Source: Acidovorax sp. T1
GTDB lineage: Bacteria; Pseudomonadota; Gammaproteobacteria; Burkholderiales; Burkholderiaceae_C
NCBI RefSeq assembly: GCF_002176815.1
Contig: NZ_CP021648.1
Location: 3,887,001-3,951,000, forward strand
Direction of reading: 5' to 3'
DNA: 64,000 nt
The position numbers and the translations under genes were made by a program. The notes beneath the pieces are model-generated. The model was not told where the DNA came from. It did no database searches and worked only from the letters and a program-made list of their open reading frames with translations. Shown piece after piece: positions 29,494-38,608 of the stretch. How positions within the stretch are numbered: position 1 is the stretch's first letter; each line of letters starts with the position of its first letter.

Positions 29494-30906
29494 ATGTCCC
29501 AAAGTCTCGCCACCGTTGCCTACCTGGGCGCGGCCATTTTGTTCATCCTGAGCCTGGGTGGGCTCTCCAACCCCGAAACCTCGCGCCGGGGCAACCTGTT
29601 CGGCATGATCGGCATGGCGCTGGCCGTGCTGGCCACGGTGTTCGGCCCGCGCGTCAGCCCCTCGGGAATAGCCTGGATCGTCGGCGCCCTGGCCATTGGC
29701 GGCGGCATCGGCCTGTATGCGGCCAAGGTCGTCAAGATGACCCAGATGCCCGAACTGGTCGCCCTCATGCACAGCCTGGTGGGCCTGGCGGCCTGCCTGG
29801 TGGGCTTTGCCAGCTATGTGGATACATCCATCCAGCTCGAAGGCGTGGAAAAAACCATCCATGAGGTGGAAATCTACGTCGGCATCCTGATTGGCGCCGT
29901 CACCTTCAGCGGCTCGCTGATTGCCTTCGGCAAGCTCAACGGCAAGATAGGCGGCAAGCCGCTGCTGCTGCCTGGCCGCCACTGGCTCAACCTGGCCGCG
30001 CTGATGATCGTGATCTGGTTTGGCCGCGAGTTCCTGCGCGCCGAGACCGTGGAGCAAGGCATGGTGCCGATGGTCGTGATGACGGTGATTGCCCTTCTGT
30101 TCGGCATCCACATGGTCATGGCCATTGGTGGTGCCGACATGCCGGTGGTGGTGTCCATGCTCAACAGCTATTCGGGCTGGGCGGCGGCGGCCACGGGCTT
30201 CATGCTGTCCAACGACCTGCTCATCGTCACGGGCGCGCTCGTGGGCTCCTCGGGCGCCATCCTGAGCTACATCATGTGCAACGCGATGAACCGCAACTTC
30301 CTCAGCGTGATCGCGGGCGGTTTTGGCTCGGGTGCTGGCACGCCCGCCAAGAAGGGTGATGCCGCCAAACCGCAGGGCGAGGCCGTGCCCGCCAGCTCCG
30401 CCGAGACGGCCGAGCTGCTGCGCGATGCCAAGAGCGTGATCATCGTGCCCGGCTACGGAATGGCCGTGGCCCAGGCGCAGCACACGGTGTACGAGATCAC
30501 CAAAACCCTGCGCGAAAAAGGCATCAACGTGCGCTTTGCCATCCACCCAGTGGCAGGCCGCATGCCCGGCCACATGAACGTGCTGCTGGCCGAGGCCAAG
30601 GTGCCCTACGACATCGTGATGGAGATGGACGAGATCAACGAGGACTTTCCCGATGCCGACGTGGCCATGGTCATTGGCGCCAACGACATCGTGAACCCCA
30701 GCGCCCTCGAAGACCCGGCCAGCCCGATCGCCGGCATGCCGGTGCTGGAGGTGTGGAAGGCCAAGACCTCGATCGTCATGAAGCGCTCCATGGCCTCGGG
30801 CTACGCGGGCGTGGACAACCCGCTTTTCTACAAGGAAAACAACCGCATGCTGTTTGGCGACGCCAAGAAGATGCTCGACGAGGTGCTGCAGGCGCTCAAG
30901 AGCTGA
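29494..30906 (+). CDS. pntB: NAD(P) transhydrogenase subunit beta
   Basis: A 470-residue inner-membrane subunit. About nine hydrophobic helices occupy residues 1-270, including [20 protein letters not shown] with the proton-path His; the NADP-binding domain III is C-terminal ([61 protein letters not shown]). AAGGAG at 29480-29485 marks the start. It is cotranscribed with pntA and possibly continues toward fadD 91 bp later, though that gap carries its own AT-rich sequence. Confidence 0.96.
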   Translation: MSQSLATVAYLGAAILFILSLGGLSNPETSRRGNLFGMIGMALAVLATVFGPRVSPSGIAWIVGALAIGGGIGLYAAKVVKMTQMPELVALMHSLVGLAACLVGFASYVDTSIQLEGVEKTIHEVEIYVGILIGAVTFSGSLIAFGKLNGKIGGKPLLLPGRHWLNLAALMIVIWFGREFLRAETVEQGMVPMVVMTVIALLFGIHMVMAIGGADMPVVVSMLNSYSGWAAAATGFMLSNDLLIVTGALVGSSGAILSYIMCNAMNRNFLSVIAGGFGSGAGTPAKKGDAAKPQGEAVPASSAETAELLRDAKSVIIVPGYGMAVAQAQHTVYEITKTLREKGINVRFAIHPVAGRMPGHMNVLLAEAKVPYDIVMEMDEINEDFPDADVAMVIGANDIVNPSALEDPASPIAGMPVLEVWKAKTSIVMKRSMASGYAGVDNPLFYKENNRMLFGDAKKMLDEVLQALKS

Positions 30907-30997
30907 CAGGGCATAATCCCCGAAAAAATAGCACGACCGTGCAAAATCATTCGGCACGGTTTTCCATTCGCGACAAAAAAGAGCAGGAGACTTGGAA

Positions 30998-32677
30998 ATG
31001 ACCGACCGCATTTGGCTCAAGAGCTACCCGACGGGCGTTCCCGCCGATATCGACCCTGGGCAGTACCCGTCCCTGGTGGCACTGATGGAGGAGGCCTTTC
31101 ACAAGTACGCCGACCGTGTGGCTTACAGCTTCATGGGCAAGGAAATCACCTTTGCCCAGACAGAGTCGTTGAGCAACGCTTTTGCTACCTACCTGCAGAG
31201 CCTGGGCCTGGTCAAGGGCGACCGCGTCGCCATCATGATGCCCAACGTGCCGCAATACCCCGTCGCGGTGGCGGCTGTTCTGCGTGCCGGCTTTGTCGTG
31301 GTCAATGTGAACCCGCTGTACACCCCGCGCGAGCTGGAGCACCAGTTGAAGGACTCGGGCGCCAAGGCCATCGTCATCATCGAGAACTTCGCCACCACAC
31401 TGGAGCATTGCATTGCCCACACGCCCATCAAGCATGTGGTGCTGTGCGCCATGGGCGATCAACTGGGCTTGCTCAAGGGGACGCTGGTCAACTATGTGGT
31501 GCGCAATATCAAGAAGATGGTGCCCGCCTACAACCTGCCCGCCGCAGTGCGTTTCAATGACGCGGTGGCCCAGGGTTCTCGCGGCACGTTCAAAAAGCCC
31601 GACATCAAGCCCGATGACATCGCGCTGCTGCAATACACCGGCGGAACCACCGGCGTGAGCAAGGGCGCCATCCTGCTGCACCGCAACGTGATCGCCAATG
31701 TGCTGCAGTCCGAGGCCTGGAACGACCCGGTCATGCAGACGGTGCCTGCCGGCGAACAGCCCACCAGCATCTGTGCGCTGCCGCTGTACCACATCTTCGC
31801 GTTCACGGTGAACATGATGCTGTCCATGCGCACGGGCGGCAAGACCATCCTGATCCCCAACCCGCGCGACCTGCCGGCGGTGCTCAAGGAGCTGTCCAAG
31901 CACCGCTTCCACAGTTTCCCGGCCGTGAACACGCTGTTCAACGGCCTGGCCAACCACCCCGACTTCAACACCGTCAACTGGAAGAACCTCAAGGTCTCGG
32001 TAGGCGGCGGCATGGCCGTGCAAGGCGCCGTGGCCAAACTCTGGCTCGAAAAAACCGGTTGCCCCATCTGCGAGGGCTACGGCCTGTCGGAAACCAGCCC
32101 CTCGGCCAGCTGCAATCCCGTGACCGCCAAGGAATTCACCGGCACCATCGGTGTGCCCTTGCCCAGCACTTATATGAAGCTGATCGACGATGAGGGCCAT
32201 GAGGTCACCACTATCGGCCAGCCCGGCGAGATCGTGATCAAGGGCCCGCAGGTGATGGCCGGCTACTGGCAACGGCCTGACGAAACCGCCAAGGCCATGA
32301 CCGAAGACGGCTACTTCAAGTCCGGCGATATCGGCATCGTGGACGAGCGCGGATATTTCAAGATCGTGGACCGCAAGAAGGACATGGTGCTGGTCAGCGG
32401 TTTCAACGTCTACCCCAACGAAGTCGAGGAAGTGGTGGCCAACTGCCCCGGCGTTCTGGAATGCGCCGTGGTGGGAGTGCCCGACGAGAAATCGGGCGAG
32501 GCCATCAAGCTGGTGATTGTCAAGAAGTCGCCAGACCTCACCGAGGACGATGTGCGTGCATTCTGCCGCCACGAGCTCACGGGGTACAAGCAGCCCAAGG
32601 TGATCGAGTTCCGCACCGAGTTGCCCAAGACGCCCGTGGGGAAAATCCTGCGCCGCGAACTGCGCGACAAGAAATAA
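30998..32677 (+). CDS. fadD: Long-chain fatty-acid--CoA ligase
   Basis: A 559-residue AMP-forming acyl-CoA synthetase, activating fatty acids for beta-oxidation. Adenylate-forming motifs: LLQYTGGTTGVSKGAILLH (P-loop, about 210-228), GYGLSETSPSA (about 354-364), SGDIGIVDERGYFKIVDR and the C-terminal catalytic Lys in KTPVGKILRRELR. The start at 30998 follows AGGAGA; an upstream in-frame TTG is less likely. The gene is 8 bp before mtn, but functional linkage is not apparent. Confidence 0.93.
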   Translation: MTDRIWLKSYPTGVPADIDPGQYPSLVALMEEAFHKYADRVAYSFMGKEITFAQTESLSNAFATYLQSLGLVKGDRVAIMMPNVPQYPVAVAAVLRAGFVVVNVNPLYTPRELEHQLKDSGAKAIVIIENFATTLEHCIAHTPIKHVVLCAMGDQLGLLKGTLVNYVVRNIKKMVPAYNLPAAVRFNDAVAQGSRGTFKKPDIKPDDIALLQYTGGTTGVSKGAILLHRNVIANVLQSEAWNDPVMQTVPAGEQPTSICALPLYHIFAFTVNMMLSMRTGGKTILIPNPRDLPAVLKELSKHRFHSFPAVNTLFNGLANHPDFNTVNWKNLKVSVGGGMAVQGAVAKLWLEKTGCPICEGYGLSETSPSASCNPVTAKEFTGTIGVPLPSTYMKLIDDEGHEVTTIGQPGEIVIKGPQVMAGYWQRPDETAKAMTEDGYFKSGDIGIVDERGYFKIVDRKKDMVLVSGFNVYPNEVEEVVANCPGVLECAVVGVPDEKSGEAIKLVIVKKSPDLTEDDVRAFCRHELTGYKQPKVIEFRTELPKTPVGKILRRELRDKK

Positions 32678-32685
32678 CGGGGCCC

Positions 32686-33435
32686 ATGACCACCGCCATC
32701 CTCAGCGCACTTGCCGAAGAGCAATCGGGCCTTGTCGCCACCTTGCAGCAGCCCCAGCGCAGGGTGCATGCGGGGCGTGTTTTCTGGACCGGGTCGCTGC
32801 ACGGCCACAGCGTGGTGCTGGCGCTTTCGGGCATTGGCAAGGTGGCGGCCGCCACCACGGCCACGGCGCTCATCGAGCGGTTTGGCGCGGCCCGCATCGT
32901 GTTCACAGGCGTGGCCGGCGGGGTGGGCGATGGCGTGCGGGTGGGCGACGTGGTGGTGGCGCAAGACTATGTGCAGCACGACATGGACGCCTCGCCCCTG
33001 TTCCCGCGCTGGGAACTGCCGGGCTACGCGCGGGCGCGGCTGGCCTGCGATGGGGCTTTGTCTGCTCTTCTTTTGGAAGCTGCTTACGCTTGTACGGCAA
33101 GCGCTCACGGGCTATTTGATGCAAATTTTGTCCGAACAGCCCCGCAGGTGCACCACGGCCTGATGGCCAGCGGCGACCGCTTTGTCTCGGCCGCGCACGA
33201 GTCCGACCAGCTGCGCACCGCGCTGCGCGCAGCGGGCCACGATGTGCTGGCCGTGGAAATGGAAGGCGCCGCCGTGGCCCAGGTGTGCCTGGACTATGGC
33301 GTGCCGTTTGCGGCGGTGCGCACCATCTCCGACCGCGCCGACGATGCCGCGCATGCCGACTTCGCGCTGTTCGTGCAGACCGTGGCCAGCCGCTACGCCG
33401 ACCACATGGTGCAGGCGTTTTTACAAAGACTATGA
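32686..33435 (+). CDS. mtn: 5'-methylthioadenosine / S-adenosylhomocysteine nucleosidase
   Basis: A 249-residue purine nucleoside phosphorylase-fold hydrolase that recycles MTA and SAH, by-products of spermidine synthesis and methylation. Seen: ILSALAEEQSGL (catalytic Glu region, about 5-16), FTGVAGGVGDGVRVGDVVV (about 72-90), VEMEGAAVAQVC (substrate-binding Met-Glu) and VRTISDRADDAA with the catalytic Asp. Palindromic element copy 6 forms the stretch LLLEAAYACTASAHGLFDAN (about 127-146) without breaking the frame; this is a variable helix/loop in the family. A further copy follows the stop directly. Confidence 0.88.
   Translation: MTTAILSALAEEQSGLVATLQQPQRRVHAGRVFWTGSLHGHSVVLALSGIGKVAAATTATALIERFGAARIVFTGVAGGVGDGVRVGDVVVAQDYVQHDMDASPLFPRWELPGYARARLACDGALSALLLEAAYACTASAHGLFDANFVRTAPQVHHGLMASGDRFVSAAHESDQLRTALRAAGHDVLAVEMEGAAVAQVCLDYGVPFAAVRTISDRADDAAHADFALFVQTVASRYADHMVQAFLQRL
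33069..33130 (+). repeat. Palindromic element copy 6, inside mtn
   Basis: Reads GAAGCTGCTTACGCTTG, then GGCAAGCGCTCACGGGC. Translated in the frame GCT-GCT-TAC-GCT, the same phase as the copy inside the thioredoxin gene at 43049. Confidence 0.75.
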
Positions 33436-33485
33436 AATAAATAGCTGCTAGCACTTAATTGGTAAGTGCCAGAGGCAGATTGACC
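33433..33485 (+). repeat. Palindromic element copy 7
   Basis: Reads AATAGCTGCTAGCACTTAAT, then GGTAAGTGCCAGAGGCAG. It begins at the mtn stop codon; compensating changes (CACTT / AAGTG) keep the inner stem paired. Confidence 0.8.
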
Positions 33486-33608
33486 ATCCGTTGAAACCGG
33501 CGCGCCCCAAGGCCAGTGCCACCGCGGATCCGGCTTTGCCGGGCCGCTAGAGGCGTCCCCCCTCGGGGGCTGAGAGGCCGCGGCTCCAAGCCTGCCTGCG
33601 CAGGGGGG

Positions 33609-34595
33609 CTACTTCAACCAGCCGCGCTTGCGGAAATACCACATGGGGCCCAGTGCGCTGGCCAGCATCAGCAGCAGCGCATAGGGGTAGCCCCACTCCT
33701 TGGCCAGTTCGGGCATGTACTGGAAGTTCATGCCGTACACACTGGCGATCAGCGTGGGCGGCAGCAGCGCCACGCTGGCCACCGAGAAGATCTTGATGAT
33801 CTTGTTCTGGTTGATGTTGATGAAGCCGACCGTGGCATCCATCAAGAAGTTGATCTTGTCGAACAGGAAGGCCGTGTGGTTGTCCAGTGACTCGATGTCG
33901 CGCAGGATCTGGCGGGCCTCCTCGAACTGATCGGAATTGAGCATTTTGCTGCGCATCATGAAGCTGACGGCGCGGCGCGTGTCCATCACGTTGCGGCGGA
34001 TGCGGCCGTTCAAGTCTTCCTGGCGGGCGATGGCGGCCAGCACTTCGCCGGCGCGGCTGTCGGTCACGTCGCCGGCCAGCACCTGCTTGCTCACCTTCTC
34101 CAGCTCGTCGTAGATGTTTTCCAGCGTGTCGGCGGAATACTCGGCGTCGGCGTCGAACAGCGCCAGCAGCACTTCCTTGGCGTCCTCGATCAGGCCCGGC
34201 GCGCGGCGTGCGCGCATACGCAGCAGGCGGAACACGGGCACGTCTTCGTCGTGGATCGAGAACAGAACGCCCTTGCTTTTCAGGTCGGGGTTGGTCAGGT
34301 TCAGGATGAAGGCCACGCGCACCGAGCGTGGCTGCTCGTTGTCGTCAATGAGAAAGTCGCTGCGGATGTGCAGGTCGCCGTTGTCTTCTTCGTAGAAGCG
34401 GGCGGATTCCTCGATGTCCTCGTCCATCGCGTCTTCGGGGATGGACAGGCCGTAGTGCTGCTTGATCCAGCGCTTTTCTTCGAGCGTGGGGTTTTCCAGA
34501 TCAACCCAGATGGGCTGGAAGCGGGTGAGTTCTTCCAGGGATTCGATTTCTTCCTGGAACAGCCGGCCATTGGCGAGCGAAAAGATATTGAGCAT
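33609..34595 (-). CDS. corA: Magnesium/cobalt transporter CorA
   Basis: A 328-residue CorA channel of the inner membrane. Residues 1-250 form the cytoplasmic funnel; two C-terminal helices follow, TM1 containing VALLPPTLIASVYGMNFQYM with the GMN signature at its end, and TM2 (ALLLMLASALGPMWYF) close to the C-terminus FRKRGWLK. GGGAG lies just before the ATG. The 130-bp leader carries two conspicuous hairpins. It imports Mg2+ (also Co2+ and Ni2+) in family members. It converges with mtn across a repeat-containing gap. Confidence 0.95.
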   Translation of the reverse strand: MLNIFSLANGRLFQEEIESLEELTRFQPIWVDLENPTLEEKRWIKQHYGLSIPEDAMDEDIEESARFYEEDNGDLHIRSDFLIDDNEQPRSVRVAFILNLTNPDLKSKGVLFSIHDEDVPVFRLLRMRARRAPGLIEDAKEVLLALFDADAEYSADTLENIYDELEKVSKQVLAGDVTDSRAGEVLAAIARQEDLNGRIRRNVMDTRRAVSFMMRSKMLNSDQFEEARQILRDIESLDNHTAFLFDKINFLMDATVGFININQNKIIKIFSVASVALLPPTLIASVYGMNFQYMPELAKEWGYPYALLLMLASALGPMWYFRKRGWLK

Positions 34596-34640
34596 GGCTC
34601 ACTCCCTTGGTAGGTGGCATCTGCAGTGGGGCTTGGGGTG

Positions 34641-34692
34641 CTTTCATCCCCCACGGCAGGCCGGGGAGCTGAAAGCTACCAACTCGGGTAGG
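34641..34692 (-). promoter_or_regulatory. Structured corA leader
   Basis: On the minus strand CTACC-cgagtt-GGTAG (34692-34677) is followed by CTTTCA-GC-TCCCC ... GGGGGA-TGAAAG (34675-34641), a stable double hairpin about 50 nt upstream of the corA start. A CATAAT hexamer (34737-34732) farther upstream could be the -10. It matched no riboswitch class I recognise. Confidence 0.45.
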
Positions 34693-34805
34693 TTTCCACG
34701 GGGTTTCTCCGTCAAAGTTCAGGCTGCGGATTATGGCACTGCGTTAATGGCGCCCGTGTGACGCGGGCCGGCGGGAAAAGTGGGTTTCAAGAACGTGTTC
34801 ACGAT

Positions 34806-35609
34806 CTACGCGCGTGCGGCGGCAGCGTGCACCAGCGCTAGCGCACGGCACAGATCGGCCCAGGCGGCGGCCTTGTTGCCCTGCGCGCGCAACAAGAAGG
34901 CGGGGTCGTAGGTGACGATGGCCGGGCAGCCCGCCAGCTGGTGCAGCTCGGCGCGCAGGCGGCCCAGGGGTTCGGTGCGCGCCAGGGCCGCCCGGGCCGC
35001 CACATGGCCGAGCACCAGCACCATGGCGGGGCGCAGTGTGGTCACCATGTCGTTCAATGCGGGGGCGATCTCGATGGCTTCGGCGGTGCTGCCGGGCTGG
35101 GGGCGCTCCAGCGCTGCCAGATAAACGCGGGGGTGGCGGTGCAGCCGCATGGCCCGCAGCATGTTTTCGAGCAGGCGGCCGGCTTCGCCCGCCAGCGGCT
35201 CGGTGGGCGAGAGGCATTCGGCCACCACCAGCCAGCCCGCTCCCAGCTCAGCCGGTGTCTGTGCGGGATCGGCCGTGGGGTACAGCGCCTGCGCCGCATG
35301 CAGGATCAACGCGGGTGCCGCGCTGCCGCCCTGCGGCACTGGCGGCACGGCTGCAGGGGCGGCGCTGGCGGGGGCTGCACGTTCCCGCACGGGGCGAGGT
35401 GCCGGCTCGGTGCGGGTGTCTGCCGCAGCCACCGGCGCAGGGGGCGCGACGGTAGCAGTCCGCGCGTCGCGCACCGAAACGGAAACGGAAACGGAAACGG
35501 CCACGGGGTCCGCCGCTGGCGTCGGCGTCGGCGCTTCAGAGGGTGCCCAGACAGTGACCCCCATCTCTTGCAGCATGGCGCGCTGGCGCGCATCGAGGTG
35601 AAGGCTCAT
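34806..35609 (-). CDS. Uracil-DNA glycosylase superfamily-like protein, degenerate
   Basis: A 267-residue protein whose C-terminal 165 residues resemble family-4 UDG: WLVVAECLSPTEP and LAGEAGRLLENMLRAM match the first conserved block, VLVLGHVAARAALA the middle, and GCPAIVTYDPAFLLR the last (canonical HPAxLLR). The GEAPG motif and the usual four iron-sulfur Cys residues are not evident and the HP is DP, so glycosylase activity is doubtful. The N-terminal 100 residues are a low-complexity Pro/Ala/Val linker containing a Val-Ser run from a hexanucleotide repeat. It follows rimI in a tsaB-rimI-UDG-like order common in this family. Confidence 0.65.
   Translation of the reverse strand: MSLHLDARQRAMLQEMGVTVWAPSEAPTPTPAADPVAVSVSVSVSVRDARTATVAPPAPVAAADTRTEPAPRPVRERAAPASAAPAAVPPVPQGGSAAPALILHAAQALYPTADPAQTPAELGAGWLVVAECLSPTEPLAGEAGRLLENMLRAMRLHRHPRVYLAALERPQPGSTAEAIEIAPALNDMVTTLRPAMVLVLGHVAARAALARTEPLGRLRAELHQLAGCPAIVTYDPAFLLRAQGNKAAAWADLCRALALVHAAAARA
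35476..35500 (-). repeat. GAAACG hexanucleotide microsatellite
   Basis: Four perfect GAAACG units plus one base (CGTTTC on the coding strand), encoding part of a VSVSVSVSV run in the low-complexity linker of the UDG-like gene. In-frame unit, so it changes length only. Confidence 0.95.
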
Positions 35610-35664
35610 AGCGGTGGGCTCACAAGGGCAGGTGCAAAGAGGTTCATGGTGGGCAGTGGTGGAC

Positions 35665-36144
35665 TCACAGCGGCAGGCTCATGACCACGGCGTCCTCGCG
35701 CTGGCCTGCGGGAGCCGGGTAGTAGCGCTTGCGCTCGCCCACGCGGCGAAAACCATGGGCCTGGTAAATATGCAGGGCGCGCTCGTTGCTCACACGCACT
35801 TCCAGCCACAGCCATTGGGCGCCACGCCCGCGCGACCACAGCGCCAGGGCGTCCAGCAACACCCGGGCCCAGCCCTGCTTCTGGTAGGCCGGGGCCACGG
35901 TGATATTGAGCAGATGCACCTCGTCCACTCCCATCATCGCCACAAAGTAACCCAGCAGCTGCTCGCCCGCCATCAGCAGCTGGGTCTGGTAGCCCGAGGC
36001 CATGGCGTCGGTGAAGTTGCCGCGCGTCCAGGGGTGGGAATAGGCGCTGTGTTCCACGTCGAGCACGTCGTCCAGCCGCGCCAGCGTGAGCGGCTCGAAG
36101 CGTGCCTCGGGGGCGTTGGCGGGGGGCGAGAAGACGGCGCTCAT
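35665..36144 (-). CDS. rimI: Ribosomal protein S18-alanine N-acetyltransferase
   Basis: A 159-residue GNAT acetyltransferase. The acetyl-CoA loop VAPAYQKQGWARVLLDAL (about 83-100, Q/R-x-x-G-x-A/G) and the C-terminal ALHIYQAHGFRRVGERKRYY (about 124-143) match RimI, which acetylates the N-terminus of ribosomal protein S18. It lies 15 bp after tsaB in the same direction, the usual arrangement. The substrate in this organism is inferred by family. Confidence 0.9.
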   Translation of the reverse strand: MSAVFSPPANAPEARFEPLTLARLDDVLDVEHSAYSHPWTRGNFTDAMASGYQTQLLMAGEQLLGYFVAMMGVDEVHLLNITVAPAYQKQGWARVLLDALALWSRGRGAQWLWLEVRVSNERALHIYQAHGFRRVGERKRYYPAPAGQREDAVVMSLPL

Positions 36145-36159
36145 GGTGTCTGTGGGGGC

Positions 36160-36885
36160 TTAGGTGGCTTGTGCGGCCTGGGCGGCACGCATCGCAGCCC
36201 GCTCTGCAGCGGTGTATGCCACTTTATCGCGGATGTAGCGGGGCAGAGCTTCGCTGGCCGGCACCGCGCCGCCGGCCGCGAGCAAAGCGGGCGCCAGGCG
36301 CAGCAGGGCCGTGGCGGTGGGCAGCGCGCTGGCGTGCAGGGCGCCGGGGGCCAGGCGCTCGGCGTAGGCGGCGCGGGCGTTGCCCGCCAGTGTCCAGCCC
36401 GCGGGCACCTGCACTGCCTCGGGGGCGCACAGGCCAAAGTCGCCATCGGTGCGCCAGTGGCCGGCAGCGCCGTGCTGGGCTGGCAGCCATTCGCAGTGCG
36501 CCACATACACCTCGTCCATGCGAGCGTCCAGCGCGGCCACCACCTGGGTGCAGCCATGCTGGTGGCGGGCTTCCTCGGCCACGGCAAGCAAGGTGTCCAC
36601 TGGCAGCACCGGCACGCCCGCGCCGCCGCGTGCACCAAAGGCCAGCCCCTGGGCCACCGCGCAGGCCGTGCGCAGGCCGGTGAACGACCCCGGCCCACGG
36701 CCAAACACAATGGTGTCCAGCGTGGCAAAAGACAGCCCCGCCTGCGCCAGCAGCGCGCTGATGGCGGGAATCAGCGTGGCCGAGGCCTGCGCGCCACCCG
36801 GCCCGGTGTGTTGCCACACGGCATCTGCGGCCTGCACGGCGATGGAGAGAGTGTCAGTGCTGGTATCAAAAGCAAGCAGGTTCAT
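36160..36885 (-). CDS. tsaB: tRNA threonylcarbamoyladenosine biosynthesis protein TsaB
   Basis: A 241-residue ASKHA-fold partner of TsaD in t6A37 tRNA modification. LLAFDTSTDTLSIAVQ opens the first phosphate loop, TIVFGRGPGSFTGLRTACAV (about 58-77) is the TsaB/TsaD signature, and VVAALDARMDEVYVA is conserved. The start at 36885 gives the expected MNLLAFDTS; the much longer open frame upstream overlaps dacB on the other strand. It heads tsaB-rimI-UDG-like and diverges from dacB. The tsaC gene of the same pathway is 3 kb away. Confidence 0.93.
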   Translation of the reverse strand: MNLLAFDTSTDTLSIAVQAADAVWQHTGPGGAQASATLIPAISALLAQAGLSFATLDTIVFGRGPGSFTGLRTACAVAQGLAFGARGGAGVPVLPVDTLLAVAEEARHQHGCTQVVAALDARMDEVYVAHCEWLPAQHGAAGHWRTDGDFGLCAPEAVQVPAGWTLAGNARAAYAERLAPGALHASALPTATALLRLAPALLAAGGAVPASEALPRYIRDKVAYTAAERAAMRAAQAAQAT

Positions 36886-36987
36886 GGGGCCGGGTAGGTC
36901 TGGGTGCGGGTTGCAATTATCAGGGGCACGCCGGTGCGTTGCCGGATGCGCCGATCTGCGCCATTCGCCCGGCGATAGACTTGGCCG

Positions 36988-38442
36988 ATGATGTGTGTCT
37001 CTGTCGGCTGCCGCGCAGCAGCCTTGCGCTGGTGGTTTTTCTGTGGGTTGGTGGGCCTGCTCACCGTGGCGGGGGCTGCCCGGGCGCAGGCGACAGGGCC
37101 GCTGCCCGCCGAGGTGGAGGCGGCGCTGGTGCGCGCCCGCCTGCCCCGGGATGCTTTGTCGGTGCTGGTGGTGGATGCCCAGGGCGGTCGCCAGGCTGCG
37201 CGGCTGGCGCACCAGGCGCAGGTGGCCATGAACCCCGCCTCGGTCATGAAGCTCGTGACCACCTATGCGGCGCTCGACCTGCTCGGCCCCGCCTACACCT
37301 GGAACACGCCCGTGTATGTGGATGGCCAGGTGCAAGGCGGCAGCCTGAAGGGCAACGTCTATATCCAGGGGCAGGGCGATCCCAAGCTGGTGATGGAGCG
37401 CCTGTGGCTGCTGCTGCGCCGCCTGCAGGGCCAGGGCATCCACACCATCGTGGGTGACATCGTGCTGGACCGCAGCGCCTTTGACGTGCCCGAGCATGAT
37501 GCCGCCCGCTTCGACGGCGAGCCGCTGCGCCCCTACAACGCGGCGCCCGATGCCTTGCTGCTGAACTACAACGCCGTGGTCATGACCTTTGTGCCCGATG
37601 CCGCCGCCGGGCTGGCGCGCATCCAGTACGACCCGCCGCTCGCCGGCGTGCAGCGCCAGGCCACGGTGCCGCTGGCGGCGCCAAGCGCTGAATGTGGCGA
37701 TTGGCGCGCCGCCGTGCGGGCCGAGCTGTCGGACCCGGCGCGCGCCGCGTTCCAGGGCGTCTATCCGGCCCGCTGTGGCGAGCGCGTGTGGGCGGCGGCG
37801 TTTCCTGATCCCAAGGGGTTTGCGGCCCGCGCGGTGGAGGGCTTGTGGCGCGAGCTGGGCGGCAAGCTCACGGGCACCGTGCGCGATGGCGCGGTGCCTG
37901 CGCGGCTCCAGCCGGCCTTCAGCGCCACATCGCCCGCGCTGGCCGAGGTTGTGCGCGATGTGAACAAATACAGCAACAACGTGATGGCGCAGCAGCTGTT
38001 TCTCACACTGGCGTTGCGCCAGAACGGCGTGGCCACGTTCGACGGCGCCCGTGCAGCCTTGCGCCAGTGGTGGCAGGCCCGCCTGGGCGATGCCGAGCCG
38101 CCTGCCCCTGATAACGGCGCCGGCCTGAGCCGCGAGGCACGCATCAGCGCACAGGCCCTGGCGCGCATGCTGCAGCGGGCCTGGCAGTCGCCGGTGATGC
38201 CCGAGCTGGTGGCCTCGCTGCCGATTGCCGGCGTGGACGGCACGCTGCGCCGCAGCCAAAGCCGCGCGGGCGCCGCCCACCTCAAGACCGGCAGCCTGCG
38301 CGACGTGATGGCGGTTGCGGGCTATGTGCACGCCGCCAGCGGCCGCCGCTATGTGCTGGTGGCCATCGTCAACCACCCGCAGGCAGGCGCCGCGCGGCCG
38401 GTGCTCGATGCGCTGGTGGACTGGACCGCGCGCGATCAGTAG
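36988..38442 (+). CDS. dacB: D-alanyl-D-alanine carboxypeptidase/endopeptidase (PBP4)
   Basis: A 484-residue low-molecular-mass penicillin-binding protein of the S13 family, acting in the periplasm on peptidoglycan cross-links. A signal peptide (ALRWWFFCGLVGLLTVAGAA, cleaved near ARA) is followed by the three active-site motifs: SVMK in NPASVMKLVTTYAALD (nucleophile Ser about 85), SNN in NKYSNNVMAQQLF (about 330) and KTG in AAHLKTGSLRDV (about 433). Length fits E. coli PBP4 (477). It stands alone between divergent tsaB and a convergent SGNH gene. Confidence 0.94.
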   Translation: MMCVSVGCRAAALRWWFFCGLVGLLTVAGAARAQATGPLPAEVEAALVRARLPRDALSVLVVDAQGGRQAARLAHQAQVAMNPASVMKLVTTYAALDLLGPAYTWNTPVYVDGQVQGGSLKGNVYIQGQGDPKLVMERLWLLLRRLQGQGIHTIVGDIVLDRSAFDVPEHDAARFDGEPLRPYNAAPDALLLNYNAVVMTFVPDAAAGLARIQYDPPLAGVQRQATVPLAAPSAECGDWRAAVRAELSDPARAAFQGVYPARCGERVWAAAFPDPKGFAARAVEGLWRELGGKLTGTVRDGAVPARLQPAFSATSPALAEVVRDVNKYSNNVMAQQLFLTLALRQNGVATFDGARAALRQWWQARLGDAEPPAPDNGAGLSREARISAQALARMLQRAWQSPVMPELVASLPIAGVDGTLRRSQSRAGAAHLKTGSLRDVMAVAGYVHAASGRRYVLVAIVNHPQAGAARPVLDALVDWTARDQ

Positions 38443-38559
38443 CCCCGGATGCGCAACACACCATGGCGCGGCGCAGCGTCAGCGGCATCTCACGGATGCA
38501 TGTACAGCACCTTCACGCAGGGCGTGGCGCTGGAATAGGCAGCGCACGCTGCATGCATG

Positions 38560-38587
38560 AAAAAAGCCGACCCCAAGAGGTCGGCTT
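38560..38587 (-). terminator. Terminator of the SGNH gene
   Basis: AAGCCGACC (38564-38572), short loop, GGTCGGCTT (38579-38587), with A residues at 38560-38565 giving a T run on the minus strand. It may also end dacB transcription. Confidence 0.9.
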
Positions 38588-38608
38588 GTGGCTGGTGCCC
38601 CGGGCGGC

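Noticed and set aside
29425..32572. Two minus-strand open frames over 500 codons antisense to pntB and fadD
   Set aside because: His/Gln/Gly-rich shadow translations of genes with clear family matches on the plus strand.
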